A model generated the notes under the pieces. That model saw only the letters and a program-made list of their open reading frames with translations. It did not search any database and had not been told where the DNA came from. Shown here piece by piece: positions 43,020-49,748 of a DNA stretch of 49,748 nucleotides. Position numbers and translations under genes: made by a program. Source of the DNA: Acidobacteriota bacterium (GTDB lineage Bacteria; Acidobacteriota; Blastocatellia; Pyrinomonadales; Pyrinomonadaceae). How positions within the stretch are numbered: the first letter of the stretch is position 1; each line of letters begins with the position of its first letter. The DNA is taken from NCBI GenBank assembly GCA_029781855.1, contig JAKOVX010000088.1, positions 1 through 49,748 of the forward strand, given 5' to 3'.

Positions 43020-43957
43020 CCGGTAATGCCGTAGTGGTACGGATCGAGCTCGTCGAAGATCAGGTCGAGCTCGGCCGTGATGTAGGCGGTGCCGCGAATG
43101 CTCGGAATAATCTTCTCGCCGTCGATCCTGACGCTTCCCTCAAAAACGCTTCCGATGACACTTTCCTGCCGCCATATTTCGCCCTCACTGAGTTTTCCGT
43201 CGGCAAACAGACACGCGAGCTTTGCACTTGTGCCGGTGCCACAAGGTGAGCGGTCATATTCGAGGCCCGGGCACAGCACAAAGTTTCGGCTGTCGGCGGT
43301 CGGCGTCGGCGAGAACAGCTCAATGTGGTCGATCTCTGCTCCGCCTTCGCCGGTCATGCCGCCTAAGGCGAGAGCATTTCTCACGGCGACCGAAAATGCG
43401 GTGAGTTGTTCGAGATCCTTGAACCGGATGTTCTGACCGTGCCCGTTGATGAGAAAGAACCAGTTCCCGCCATACGCGATGTCTCCCGTCACCGGACCAT
43501 AATTCTCGACATCGACCTTCACATCCTTTGCATACCGATAACTGGCTACATTTTCGATCGTTACCGAACCGTCGGAGCCAATGGTCGCTTCTACCGTCCC
43601 GACGGGAGTTTCGATCCTGTGGTTTCCGGGCTCGATACATCCCATATATTCGAGGGTCTTCACGAGACCGATAGTACCGTGGCCGCACATTCCGAGATAT
43701 CCGACATTGTTGAAGAAAATCACGCCGGCTGCTGCATCTGGATCAACCGGCTCACAGAGCAACGCTCCAACCACGGCATCGTGGCCACGCGGTTCGCAAA
43801 CGACGGCCGAACGCAAACGGTCATGATCACGGCGAAGTATTTCGAGCCTCTCGGCCATCGTTCCGGCACCCAGATCGGGAAATCCGTCGACAACTACGCG
43901 AGTCGGTTCGCCTCCGGTGTGCGAATCAATAGCTCGGATAATGTTTTTAACCGTCAT
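43016..43957 (-). CDS. 4-hydroxyproline 2-epimerase (proline racemase family)
   Basis: ATG at 43957 ([23 protein letters not shown]) is chosen; upstream frame sequence runs across the divergent gene's start. The 313-residue protein has both catalytic cysteines of the family: Cys91 in GMCGHGTIG and Cys239 in [11 protein letters not shown]. Trans-3-hydroxyproline dehydratases carry Thr instead of one Cys, so an epimerase/racemase is expected. The operon partners point to trans-4-hydroxy-L-proline as the substrate rather than proline. It is the first gene of a six-gene overlapping operon. Confidence 0.92.
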   Translation of the reverse strand: MTVKNIIRAIDSHTGGEPTRVVVDGFPDLGAGTMAERLEILRRDHDRLRSAVVCEPRGHDAVVGALLCEPVDPDAAAGVIFFNNVGYLGMCGHGTIGLVKTLEYMGCIEPGNHRIETPVGTVEATIGSDGSVTIENVASYRYAKDVKVDVENYGPVTGDIAYGGNWFFLINGHGQNIRFKDLEQLTAFSVAVRNALALGGMTGEGGAEIDHIELFSPTPTADSRNFVLCPGLEYDRSPCGTGTSAKLACLFADGKLSEGEIWRQESVIGSVFEGSVRIDGEKIIPSIRGTAYITAELDLIFDELDPYHYGITG

Positions 43958-43979
43958 TATTACTGAAGTTGAAAACCGA

Positions 43980-44008
43980 AATATAACACTCTTCGCCGGG
44001 TAACTTAA
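43980..44008 (-). promoter_or_regulatory. Possible promoter of the hydroxyproline operon
   Basis: On the minus strand TTAAGT (44008-44003), a 17-base spacer and TATATT (43985-43980) give a start near 43973, 16 bases before the epimerase ATG. The -35 matches weakly. The 90-base divergent gap shows no separate regulator gene. Confidence 0.35.
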
Positions 44009-44047
44009 AATGGTTCGGATTGTGATAACCTTTTCATTCCTGAAAGC

Positions 44048-44989
44048 ATGAAAACCGCACTCATCCATCATCCGATCTATCAAAAGCACAATACGGGCCC
44101 GGGGCATCCCGAGACCTCGATGCGTTACGAGGCCGTGATGGAAGCCTTGCGCGGCGACGCCGATCTATGGTCGGGCCTGAACGAGATCACTCCTGAGAAG
44201 GCATCAAAAGGCCTCGTCCTCGCTGCCCACTCGGCACAGCATTTTAAGCGAGTTGAGGGTGCGATGGAGCACGGACTCGACCGTCTCGACTCGGACACGA
44301 CGATCTCGATGCAATCGTTCGACGCCGCACTATTCGCTGCCGGCGGAGCATGTGCCGGGGTCGACGCTGTGATGCAGGGGGCGGCGAAGAATGCGTTCGT
44401 CGCTGCACGCCCGCCGGGGCACCACGCGACTGTGGAACACTCAATGGGCTTCTGCATTTTCAATAACGTCGCGGTAGCCGCCCGCTATGCCCAAAACAAC
44501 TACAAAGATGTCGAGCGGGTCGCGATCCTCGATTGGGACGTTCATCACGGCAACGGTACACAAGGCATTTTCTACGACGATCCGAGTGTCTATTTCTTTT
44601 CGATGCATCAATATCCTTGGTATCCGGGAACCGGTACGCGAGGGGAAACGGGATTTGGCCGAGGACTGGGCAAGACGATGAATATTCCGGTCAAGGCGAA
44701 CACTCCGGCCGAAGAACAAAAGCGAATGTTCGAGGCCGCTCTCGGTGATATCTCGGCGAAGTTCAAACCCGACCTCGTGATCGTCTCCGCCGGTTTCGAC
44801 GCACATTTGACCGACCCGCTCGGCCAACTAAGGCTGGAAGATAGCGATTTTGTTTCAATGACGAGAAGCGTGATGGAATGGGCAGGCGATATTTGCGGCG
44901 GTCGGGTGGTTTCGTGCCTCGAGGGCGGGTACAACCTGGGAACTTTGGGCGAAACGGTCAGAAACCACGTTGCGGAATTAAACCGCTAG
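44048..44989 (+). CDS. Histone deacetylase/acetylpolyamine amidohydrolase family protein
   Basis: The 313-residue protein has a complete HDAC-type zinc site. It shows RPPGHHA with His125-His126, [23 protein letters not shown] with Asp164 and His166, and SAGFDAH with the third zinc ligand Asp (about 257). Family knowledge: bacterial members hydrolyse acetyl-lysine or acetylated polyamines and other amides. It is divergent from the hydroxyproline operon and shares an upstream region of about 90 bases, but a functional link is not shown. [12 protein letters not shown] at the N-terminus is typical. Confidence 0.92.
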   Translation: MKTALIHHPIYQKHNTGPGHPETSMRYEAVMEALRGDADLWSGLNEITPEKASKGLVLAAHSAQHFKRVEGAMEHGLDRLDSDTTISMQSFDAALFAAGGACAGVDAVMQGAAKNAFVAARPPGHHATVEHSMGFCIFNNVAVAARYAQNNYKDVERVAILDWDVHHGNGTQGIFYDDPSVYFFSMHQYPWYPGTGTRGETGFGRGLGKTMNIPVKANTPAEEQKRMFEAALGDISAKFKPDLVIVSAGFDAHLTDPLGQLRLEDSDFVSMTRSVMEWAGDICGGRVVSCLEGGYNLGTLGETVRNHVAELNR

Positions 44990-45047
44990 GCGGCATTGTG
45001 GTAAACTGTGCGTGTTCCAAACAACCCTGAGGCAAGGAGGTAACGCG

Positions 45048-45329
45048 ATGCCGGATATTGAAATTCCGTGTGTTCAGTGCAAAGAGGTATTCATTTTTTC
45101 TGAGAAGGATCAGGACATGTTCTACCAGCGGAACATGATGCAGCCGCAGCGGTGCCCGAAATGCCGCTCAAAAAAGGCAGCGTTGCGTCCGGATGCCCCG
45201 GCCCGTTTTGAGATCGTCTGCGATAATTGCGGTAAGCATGATACGGTGCCGTTCCAGCCAAAGGTGGGTCGCTCAGTGCTATGCCGTGAGTGTCACGAGG
45301 CTAGCCGTTCGCGAGCCCGACATGCTTAG
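45048..45329 (+). CDS. Small protein with two zinc ribbons
   Basis: ATG at 45048 is chosen because AAGGAGGT lies at 45034-45041. The 93-residue product has an N-terminal probable zinc-ribbon (PCVQCKEVFIFSEKDQDMFYQR then RCPKCRSKK) and a C-terminal ribbon (CDNCGKHDTVPFQPKVGRS then LCRECHE). Family knowledge: this arrangement is common in short bacterial proteins of unknown function, possibly nucleic-acid or protein binding. The 3' flank is polypurine. Confidence 0.85.
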   Translation: MPDIEIPCVQCKEVFIFSEKDQDMFYQRNMMQPQRCPKCRSKKAALRPDAPARFEIVCDNCGKHDTVPFQPKVGRSVLCRECHEASRSRARHA

Positions 45330-45375
45330 TAAAGTGAAAAAGGAAAAAAGGGGAAATGTGAAAAAGTTAAGAGCC
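45329..45375 (+). repeat. Polypurine GTGAAAAAGG-type repeat
   Basis: The stretch resembles 1837-1890 and 8944-9009 (AAAGTGAAAAAGGAAAAAAG then GTGAAAAAGTTAAGAGCC). It lies between the zinc-ribbon gene and the enoyl-CoA hydratase gene. Confidence 0.5.
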
Positions 45376-45435
45376 TTGTTCTGAGTCCACTTTCTGCCAT
45401 TTCCAAATTTTAATTTTTCCATCGTTTTTTTTCTT

Positions 45436-46230
45436 ATGGGTTTTGAGACCGTTGAATATTCGCTCGAAGGCTCGGTCGCGACCATCGCGATGAACCGCCC
45501 CGAGGCCCTGAACGCCCTCTCGCAGCAATTGTCGCTCGACCTTGCATCGGCGATCCGGAGAGCGGTGAATCACCAGGCACGTGCGGTCGTGCTGACCGGT
45601 AATGGCCGGGCGTTCTGCTCGGGCGGCGACCTTCGCGAAATGCAGTCTATGTGGCAAAAAGAGGGCCGGATCGAGGCCTTTCTCGAGGACCCGCTCGCCT
45701 TTCTTCACGAAGTAATTAAGCTCATCCGCGAGACGCCCATCCCGTTCATCGCCGCAGTCAACGGCGTGTGTGCGGGTGCCGGAACTAATTTTGCCCTCGC
45801 GTGCGACCTGGTCATCGCTGCGGATAATGCAACATTCAATGAAGCCTTCGTCCGGATCGGGCTCTCACCGGATTGTGGCGGAACGTTCTTTTTGCCCCGA
45901 GCCATTGGCGACAAACTCGCCGCCGAACTCTTTATGACCGGCGAAACCCTGACCGCCGAACGGGCATTGCAGATCGGCATGATCAATCGAGTCGTTCCGG
46001 TCGACGACCTCGCCCTTACCGCCGCGAAATTTGCCGAAAAACTTGCAGCCGCCCCAACCGGAGCGATCGGCCGCATCAAGCGTATGCTCAACGCATCGTC
46101 TTCAAACAGTTTTGCCGAGCAGCTCGCCCTCGAACACGAGTGCCAGATCGAATCCGGCCGCTCAAACGACTTCAAAGAAGGCGTCGCCGCATTCTTCGAA
46201 AAACGACCGCCGAATTTTACCGGAAAATAA
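45436..46230 (+). CDS. Enoyl-CoA hydratase/isomerase family protein
   Basis: The 264-residue crotonase-fold protein has the oxyanion-hole stretches GRAFCSGGDLREM (about 57-69) and NGVCAGAGTNFALACDLVIA (about 110-129). The substrate segment is FVRIGLSPDCGGTFFLPRAIG (about 138-158), with Asp where hydratases carry the second catalytic Glu, as in PaaG/enoyl-CoA isomerase-like members. The trimer tail is DFKEGVAAFFEKRPPNF. It could be a hydratase or a delta-isomerase in fatty or aromatic acid breakdown. It is monocistronic. Confidence 0.92.
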   Translation: MGFETVEYSLEGSVATIAMNRPEALNALSQQLSLDLASAIRRAVNHQARAVVLTGNGRAFCSGGDLREMQSMWQKEGRIEAFLEDPLAFLHEVIKLIRETPIPFIAAVNGVCAGAGTNFALACDLVIAADNATFNEAFVRIGLSPDCGGTFFLPRAIGDKLAAELFMTGETLTAERALQIGMINRVVPVDDLALTAAKFAEKLAAAPTGAIGRIKRMLNASSSNSFAEQLALEHECQIESGRSNDFKEGVAAFFEKRPPNFTGK

Positions 46231-46250
46231 CAGCCGCCGAATCACTACAC

Positions 46251-46277
46251 GTGGTCCGGTCCGGACCGGTGGACCAC
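46251..46277 (+). promoter_or_regulatory. GC-rich nested palindrome upstream of the MFS gene
   Basis: GTGGTCC (46251-46257) and GGACCAC (46271-46277) flank the perfect palindrome CCGGTCCGGACCGG (46256-46269). A further GGACCACC lies at about 46291-46298. It may be the operator of the transporter gene or the terminator of the enoyl-CoA hydratase gene (a weak CTTTT follows). Confidence 0.5.
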
Positions 46278-46376
46278 CTTTTGGTTAGGAGGACCACCCG
46301 AACGTGACGACGCTCTCGCCGGGTTCCGGCCCCGTTTGAACGGCTCGCCATACTCGCCGCATTATTGGTTCTTTTT

Positions 46377-46405
46377 CTGACAAAAGGGGTACAAGTGTTT
46401 ATTCT
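46377..46405 (+). promoter_or_regulatory. Promoter of the MFS gene, suggesting a leaderless mRNA
   Basis: CTGACA (46377-46382), a 17-base spacer and TATTCT (46400-46405). The start would fall at or next to the ATG at 46412, and no Shine-Dalgarno is present. Confidence 0.5.
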
Positions 46406-46411
46406 ATCTAG

Positions 46412-47752
46412 ATGGAATCGCTGACGTACGGCCAGTTGATCCGCGGAAACCGTAATTTTCGCAATCTTCTGACCGGGCAATTCATATCCGAGCTTGGGAA
46501 CTGGTTCAATTTCATTGCCGGTCTCGGAATCGTGCGCCTGGTGTCCGATGCCTCGCCAATGGCGGCGGGACTTTACTTTGTGTCGCGATTGATCCCGTTT
46601 GCGCTGATCTCGCCGATCGCGGGGACGTTTGTTGACCGGTTCTCCAGACGCACAGTGATGATCGCGACCGATCTCGCTCGCGTCTTTGTCGCGCTGATGT
46701 TTTTGTTGGTGACCGGCAACGAAAACCTTTGGATAGCCTACGTGGCAACGATGATGCTATCCGCGTTCGGCGCGTTTTTCGAGGGCGCCAAGAATGCAGC
46801 GGCGCCGAACCTCACCGGCCAGGAAGGTCTGCTGGCAGGAACCGCTCTCCTTTTTTCGACCAGGTTCGTATTGATGGCGATCGGATCGGCGCTGGGCGGG
46901 GCGGCGGCCGCGGTATTCGGTTATAAGGTGGCGTTCATAATCAACGCAGCGTCGTTCGCCGTCTCGGCTTACACCGTCTGGCTCATCCCGGAAGAAGCAA
47001 CGCGGGACGAGGCGACCGGCGCCCGGATGAAGAAGTTCGGATTTCGCCGACGCTCGGCCGCACCGTCAACCGCAACGCCCGTTCACGGTGTTGAAGAGCC
47101 GGTCGCTCGTGAGTCGTTCATGACCGAACTTCGCGAAGGAGTCCGTTATGCGTTCGGCAATCATTTCGCCCTCACGATCCTGCTGATGAACATCATCTGG
47201 GCAGTCGGCGGCGGCTCGATAAACATCATTTTCGAGCGTCTCGGCGGCGTGCACTTCGCGGCTCTTGAGGGATGGAACGCCGACGCGGCGGTCGGCATTT
47301 TATGGTTTGCCGCCGGTCTCGGGCTGACCCTGGGTATGCTTATTGCCCACCGCACGTCCGGCTATCTTGACCGTCGGAAACGGCATCGTTCATTCATCGG
47401 CTGGACGCTTATCGTCCACGGAGTGATATTCTCGATCGGCGGATTTATGCCGACTCTCTGGCTTCTGGCGATCTTTGTTTTCGTTTCGAGGGCGATCGTC
47501 GGGGTCGAATACGCGGTCCAGGAAACGATGTTCCAACGCAGTCTGCCGGACAACATTCGCGGGCGGATATCAACGCTCGACCGCGGTGCGGAATTGACGA
47601 CTTTCGGGTTATCGAGCTTTCTCGGCGGCGAGCTTATGTACTATATCTCACCGCAAACACTAACGGTTATCTCCGGATTTTTATCGGCACTTGCGGGACT
47701 GGTGTGGTTTGTCCGTCAGCCTAAGGAACCCGCCCGATCGCGAGAAACGTGA
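46412..47752 (+). CDS. MFS transporter (major facilitator)
   Basis: The 446-residue protein has about twelve hydrophobic segments. N-terminal features are FRNLLTGQFISELGNWFNFIA and, between helices 2 and 3, GTFVDRFSRRTVMIATDLAR (the MFS motif A, written VDRFSRR). A central cytoplasmic loop (about 195-235) is basic and Pro-rich. The closest type is the MFS_3/EntS-like exporter family with unknown substrates. It is preceded by a palindromic candidate operator and may be transcribed without a leader. Confidence 0.88.
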   Translation: MESLTYGQLIRGNRNFRNLLTGQFISELGNWFNFIAGLGIVRLVSDASPMAAGLYFVSRLIPFALISPIAGTFVDRFSRRTVMIATDLARVFVALMFLLVTGNENLWIAYVATMMLSAFGAFFEGAKNAAAPNLTGQEGLLAGTALLFSTRFVLMAIGSALGGAAAAVFGYKVAFIINAASFAVSAYTVWLIPEEATRDEATGARMKKFGFRRRSAAPSTATPVHGVEEPVARESFMTELREGVRYAFGNHFALTILLMNIIWAVGGGSINIIFERLGGVHFAALEGWNADAAVGILWFAAGLGLTLGMLIAHRTSGYLDRRKRHRSFIGWTLIVHGVIFSIGGFMPTLWLLAIFVFVSRAIVGVEYAVQETMFQRSLPDNIRGRISTLDRGAELTTFGLSSFLGGELMYYISPQTLTVISGFLSALAGLVWFVRQPKEPARSRET

Positions 47753-47776
47753 TCGGTAGTGACGGCCCGGCACCAA

Positions 47777-48724
47777 CTAGGCAGTAATGATGACAGCTTT
47801 CGCCCCGGTGAGTTCGGAAAAATCTTTGGTATAAACTGTATCGACCCGGCGGATCTTACCGATCGTTTCGACAAGATCGGCGGTCGAGATAAAACCGGTC
47901 TCGACGTGGGCGATCGCCCAGTTTTCAATATTCGAGGCCTTTCGCAGCATTTCGTCGAGCAGCCGCAGGTATTGCGATTTGGTCTCAGTGGCAGCACCGA
48001 GTCGCCCTGACATCGACGATTCGAGATCATCCCAAAAATCGCTGCCGCCGCGAAGCCACTCCTCGCGCCAAGCATTGCGGCCAAGAAAAGTGCGGATATT
48101 TTGCCCGTGGGCCGCCGGCAGCCTAAGGAACATCAAGTCCGGACGGCTTTCATCGGCAAAAACATCAACGACAAAATCGTCCGGCCGCTTACTCTGGCAA
48201 ATATTGTTGGATCCGTTATTGAACGGCTCCGGCTGGATCGTCCAGAGTCGCCTGAACGCACTCGAAAGCGGCTGTCGATATTCGCGGGTGTGGTCCGTGA
48301 ACGACATAACGTAACTTCCCGCAGCCATCGCGATCGTCGAAGCGATCGCCCTGGCGGTCGGCGAAGTGAGCATGTCGATCCGCTGGCGAACATTGTCGAA
48401 CCACCAGGAGTCCGTCTCGGAGAACCAATTGGTCAATGAGTGATTGTTCAGCCGGTACCCCGGAACGTACGCGTCCTCGAGAACAATATTGACGTCATCC
48501 GGAGAGAGCTTTTCGCCATTATTTGCGATCTGTGCAACCGCCCGTATCCACGAAGACTGGAGCGGGTCATTTGCGGTGACCCGGACATTCCATCGCTTCA
48601 GGTATGCACCCAATGCCGGATCGGGCGTGAAAGGGATCGTCACCGATCGGAACTTAAGCCGCCGGAGAATGTTCAACTCGAACGCAAGCCAGGAATTTGG
48701 AGATACTTTGTGCTCAGGGTGCAT
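47777..48724 (-). CDS. D12-class DNA adenine methyltransferase-like protein lacking the DPPY motif
   Basis: ATG at 48724 is chosen (a 15-base gap after the HD-GYP gene); the longer frame would overlap that gene. The 315-residue protein resembles D12-class N6-adenine methyltransferases in layout. Residues 31-62 (PFTPDPALGAYLKRWNVRVT then ANDPLQSSWIRA) match the FxGxG and NDI region. Residues 98-120 (TNWFSETDSWWFDNVRQRID) match the region before the target-recognition insert. Where the catalytic DPPY should follow DLxYL, residues 195-203 read RPDLMFLRL. If the assignment is right, the protein is catalytically dead. Sequence similarity is only by eye, so a wholly different family is possible. 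Confidence 0.55.
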   Translation of the reverse strand: MHPEHKVSPNSWLAFELNILRRLKFRSVTIPFTPDPALGAYLKRWNVRVTANDPLQSSWIRAVAQIANNGEKLSPDDVNIVLEDAYVPGYRLNNHSLTNWFSETDSWWFDNVRQRIDMLTSPTARAIASTIAMAAGSYVMSFTDHTREYRQPLSSAFRRLWTIQPEPFNNGSNNICQSKRPDDFVVDVFADESRPDLMFLRLPAAHGQNIRTFLGRNAWREEWLRGGSDFWDDLESSMSGRLGAATETKSQYLRLLDEMLRKASNIENWAIAHVETGFISTADLVETIGKIRRVDTVYTKDFSELTGAKAVIITA

Positions 48725-48738
48725 ATGGATCCGAATAA

Positions 48739-49320
48739 CTAGCTGGCTTGCCTCGGCGACAAAAAGGCCTTTACCACGGCCGGGTCGAACTCGATGCCCG
48801 CCCATTCGATGAGATATTTTCGGGCGTCCTCAGCGGTCATCGCGGCACGGAACGGCCGGGCCGAAACAAGCGAAGAATAGGTATCGGCAACGCGGAAAAT
48901 ACGGGCCGCCAATGGGATCTGTTCACCCTCAAGCCCGTCTGGGTATCCGCTGCCGTTCCACCATTCGTGGTGCCACCTGACGATGAGCTGGACGGCACGC
49001 GGCAATCCGATCTTCGCGGTCGACTGCTCGCCGATCACCGGGTGCCGCTGGAGGTCGATCCGTTCCTCGACGGTCAGGCCGCGCGGAGCCGAAATATAGT
49101 CGCGGGCCATGTCGACCTCGCCGATGTCATGGACGAGGGCAGTTTGCTGCAGCAGGAAACGGTCGTGCGGCGCGAGGTTAAAGGCCGACGCGATACCATC
49201 GGCCAGCGCCGCCACCCGACTCGCGTGTGTCTCGGAATAGCCCTCGAACACGTCCATTTGGGATGAAAGCCTGATCAGATTATCGTCAATTTGGGGCCGG
49301 TCAGCGGTCGCAGAGAACAT
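48739..49320 (-). CDS. HD-GYP-type phosphohydrolase domain protein
   Basis: The ATG at 49320 is preferred over a TTG 27 bases earlier; neither has a good Shine-Dalgarno. The 193-residue protein is a stand-alone HD-GYP-like domain. It has HASRVAALAD (about 32-41), the HD pair His64-Asp65 in ALVHDIGEVD, RHPVIGEQS (about 92-100), HHEWWNGSGYPDGL with GYP at 125-127, and RIFRVADTYSSLVSARPFR. Family knowledge: HD-GYP proteins hydrolyse cyclic-di-GMP or other nucleotides. No receiver or sensor domain is attached. The D12-like gene follows 15 bases downstream on the same strand, suggesting cotranscription. Confidence 0.88.
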   Translation of the reverse strand: MFSATADRPQIDDNLIRLSSQMDVFEGYSETHASRVAALADGIASAFNLAPHDRFLLQQTALVHDIGEVDMARDYISAPRGLTVEERIDLQRHPVIGEQSTAKIGLPRAVQLIVRWHHEWWNGSGYPDGLEGEQIPLAARIFRVADTYSSLVSARPFRAAMTAEDARKYLIEWAGIEFDPAVVKAFLSPRQAS

Positions 49321-49430
49321 ACCTCTAGTTTCGGGCTTTGACGCCAAATATTCAAGTATTAGTTTTCACCTCAGAACGCGGAACGCTATTTAGGTCGAAG
49401 ATCCAATTCGAAACGTTCCGGTTTCACCCG

Positions 49431-49748
49431 CTAATTCTTTATAAGAGCGAGCATATCCAGCGCTTCTTGATTGTTGGGTGACGTTGCGAGAAGGCGATTT
49501 AACTCGCCCTCCGCACGTTTTGGGAAATTGATATTGATGAAAAACTCCGCGAGCATCAAACGAAATGCCGGATTTTTGGGATCAAGGCGGATAGCGGTTT
49601 GCATCTCGCTCTCGGCCTGATGCCGTTTGCTGTCGTCCGCCGCCAACGCTTTGCCGTAATATGCGTGAAAACGCGGATTATCCTTGTCGAAATGAGCCGC
49701 ACGCGCCAGGAACGGCGTAGCGGCTTTCGCATTATTTTCGATCAGCAG
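49431..49748 (-). CDS. TPR protein, 3' part (5' end outside window)
   Basis: The reading frame stays open to the end of the window, giving 105 C-terminal residues. At least two TPR units are visible (FHAYYGKALAADDSKRHQAE and FRLMLAEFFININFPKRAEG), ending EALDMLALIKN. No enzyme motif is present in this part. The full-length function cannot be judged. Confidence 0.8.
   Translation of the reverse strand: MLIENNAKAATPFLARAAHFDKDNPRFHAYYGKALAADDSKRHQAESEMQTAIRLDPKNPAFRLMLAEFFININFPKRAEGELNRLLATSPNNQEALDMLALIKN

Overview
The window looks like a chromosomal segment of an Acidobacteriota bacterium, most likely class Blastocatellia (Pyrinomonadaceae-like). This is inferred from gene content, not from a marker gene: a very large Oar-like TonB receptor with an N-terminal carboxypeptidase-regulatory domain, many TPR and signal-peptide proteins with mature N-termini beginning Gln, orphan RHS cores, and dispersed purine-rich and hairpin repeats. 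No rRNA, tRNA, CRISPR array, integrase or transposase was recognised.

Layout. 1-1380: the end of a phosphoglucomutase/phosphomannomutase and a FtsB/DivIC-like division protein. 1381-8690: an accessory, repeat-rich island. It holds two copies of an RHS core with different C-terminal tips, a small exported protein between them (candidate immunity protein), two lipoproteins, a WD40-like exported protein, two families of 150-180 bp direct repeats and a dense array of short perfect hairpins (4904-5216). 8635-14301: a vitamin B12 uptake locus with a promoter, a cobalamin riboswitch, a binding lipoprotein, a permease and an ATPase (BtuFCD), then a second cobalamin riboswitch and a BtuB-like outer-membrane receptor. 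14373-17059: a small exported protein, gatB and an SDR. 17056-21498 (minus): a CheA-like hybrid kinase without a CheW domain and a TPR/zinc-ribbon/receiver protein. 21786-26818: a thioredoxin-reductase-like flavoprotein lacking the CxxC, then a 1259-residue TonB receptor.

26872-32804 (minus): a TPR protein, a histidine phosphatase, then the translation-linked order rpmE, DUF1385, prfA, and a SAM methyltransferase. 32911-37862: two GT39-like membrane glycosyltransferases with Asp-rich segments, a VOC protein and a polysaccharide deacetylase. 37926-43957 (minus): a tightly overlapped six-gene operon predicted to convert trans-4-hydroxy-L-proline to alpha-ketoglutarate (epimerase, three-subunit D-hydroxyproline dehydrogenase, deaminase, semialdehyde dehydrogenase). 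44048-47752: a histone-deacetylase-family protein, a zinc-ribbon protein, an enoyl-CoA hydratase and an MFS transporter with a promoter that suggests a leaderless mRNA. 47777-49748 (minus): a protein resembling a catalytically degenerate D12-class DNA adenine methyltransferase next to an HD-GYP-type protein, and a truncated TPR protein.

The most unusual parts are the hairpin array and repeat mosaic around the duplicated RHS cassette, the degenerate D12-like/HD-GYP pair, and the CheW-less CheA-like kinase beside a TPR/zinc-ribbon/receiver protein.
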